Below, piece after piece: positions 6,302 through 6,562 of a stretch of DNA of 6,562 bases; the stretch's first letter is position 1; every line of letters starts with the position of its first letter. This DNA is from an uncultured bacterium (GTDB lineage Bacteria > Bacillota > Clostridia > Lachnospirales > Lachnospiraceae), in assembly GCA_905214855.1 (NCBI GenBank), contig CAJMNU010000081.1, forward strand, positions 1 through 6,562, written 5' to 3'. A program made the translations under genes and the position numbers. The notes beneath the pieces were generated by a model, which saw only the letters and a list, made by a program, of their open reading frames with translations, did not search any database and was not told the origin of the DNA.

Positions 6302-6336
6302 TAATAAAAATAAATAATAAAAATAAATAATAAAAA
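6302..6336. repeat. 13-bp A/T-only tandem repeat between uvrC and hprK
   Basis: The unit TAATAAAAATAAA occurs twice in full (6302-6314, 6315-6327) and once partly (6328-6336, TAATAAAAA). It lies in the 91-bp uvrC-hprK gap and contains no G or C. It ends 4 nt before the hprK ribosome binding site AGGAG (6341-6345). Such a tract can bend DNA or keep the translation start unstructured. No clear promoter was found in it, and copy-number change by slippage is possible. Confidence 0.8.
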
Positions 6337-6354
6337 GTAAAGGAGATTATAACG

Positions 6355-6562
6355 ATGCAGGGGGTATTAATTACAGAGCTGATTGAGAAAATGAAATTGA
6401 AAAATATGACACCAGAATTGGATACGGATAAGATTGTTCTGGCACATCCGGATGTGAACAGACCAGCATTGCAGCTGACAGGATTTTTTGACCATTTTGA
6501 CAGAGAACGTGTGCAGATCATAGGATATGTAGAGCAGGAATATATCCGCCAGATGTCAGATG
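6355..6562 (+). CDS. hprK: HPr kinase/phosphorylase, N-terminal part (3' end outside window)
   Basis: The first 69 residues are visible. They match the N-terminal domain of HprK, the bifunctional enzyme that phosphorylates or dephosphorylates Ser46 of the phosphotransferase protein HPr and so drives CcpA-dependent carbon catabolite control in low-GC Gram-positives. The start MQGVLITELIEKMKL is followed by the conserved HPDVNRPALQLTGFFDHFDRE region (31-51) and VQIIGYVEQEY (53-63). The Walker A and the kinase signature lie beyond the window. AGGAG (6341-6345) lies 9 nt before ATG 6355 and supports this start. Its place directly after uvrC is the common Clostridia arrangement, where murB, rapZ and whiA often come next. 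It may be read through from uvrC, since no terminator is seen in the 91-bp gap. Confidence 0.95.
   Translation, partial: MQGVLITELIEKMKLKNMTPELDTDKIVLAHPDVNRPALQLTGFFDHFDRERVQIIGYVEQEYIRQMSD

Noticed and set aside
6258..6316. Possible hprK promoter: TTGTGA at 6258 with TATAAG at 6291, or TTTACT at 6286 with later A/T hexamers.
   Set aside because: The first pair is 27 bp apart, and the second has no -10 better than about half consensus at 16-19 bp. In an A/T-only tract such matches are expected by chance.
6268..6330. A 20-codon open frame (ATG 6268 to TAA 6328-6330) between uvrC and hprK coding for a basic Lys/Ile/Asn peptide.
   Set aside because: It has no ribosome binding site (only TAGG touching the ATG), and most of it is the A/T tandem repeat, whose composition dictates the residues. 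A leader peptide cannot be excluded but is not supported.
1..6562. A search for defence islands, phage genes, toxin-antitoxin pairs, CRISPR repeats, tRNAs and intact transposases.
   Set aside because: Nothing beyond housekeeping families was found; apart from the short gaps, both strands are accounted for by the six genes and their control regions.

Overview
The window looks like a housekeeping stretch of chromosome from a low-GC Gram-positive bacterium, most likely a gut-type Clostridia/Lachnospiraceae member. The evidence is A/T-rich DNA with strong AGGAGG-type ribosome binding sites, the uvrC-hprK gene order typical of Clostridia, and protein families common in that group (DUF1846, a DUF4015-type lipoprotein, DUF1653). 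No rRNA, tRNA, CRISPR array, prophage or intact insertion sequence is visible.

Layout. (1) Positions 2-520 (+) hold the C-terminal end of the membrane AAA+ protease FtsH, with an acidic/lysine-rich tail built of degenerate repeats. (2) A strong hairpin at 527-567 with T-runs on both sides ends ftsH and the gene that converges on it. (3) Positions 587-2068 (-) encode a full-length DUF1846/UPF0371 protein. (4) The 320-bp divergent gap 2069-2388 has no convincing gene. It holds a leader hairpin, a 62-bp imperfect inverted repeat, a possible extended -10 promoter on the minus strand and a near-consensus promoter on the plus strand. (5) From that plus-strand promoter runs a tight gene row: a lipoprotein with a DUF4015-type glycoside-hydrolase-like TIM barrel (2389-3768), a DUF1653 protein (3807-4358), uvrC (4374-6263) and the start of hprK (6355 to the window edge). 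The first three genes are 38 and 15 nt apart with no terminator between them, and hprK follows after 91 nt of A/T-rich DNA.

Functional picture. The genes do not form one pathway. FtsH handles membrane-protein quality control. UvrC makes the dual incisions of nucleotide excision repair. HprK phosphorylates HPr for carbon catabolite control. The lipoprotein probably acts on a polysaccharide at the cell surface, and DUF1846 and DUF1653 have no firmly assigned role. I see no defence or biosynthetic system. The parts most worth a second look are the structured leader/inverted repeat in the divergent gap, the charged insertion inside the lipoprotein barrel, and the repeat tail of FtsH. Two starts were moved from the longest open frame on promoter, ribosome-binding-site and family evidence (lipoprotein to 2389, DUF1846 to 2068), and uvrC was placed at ATG 4374 rather than GTG 4359.
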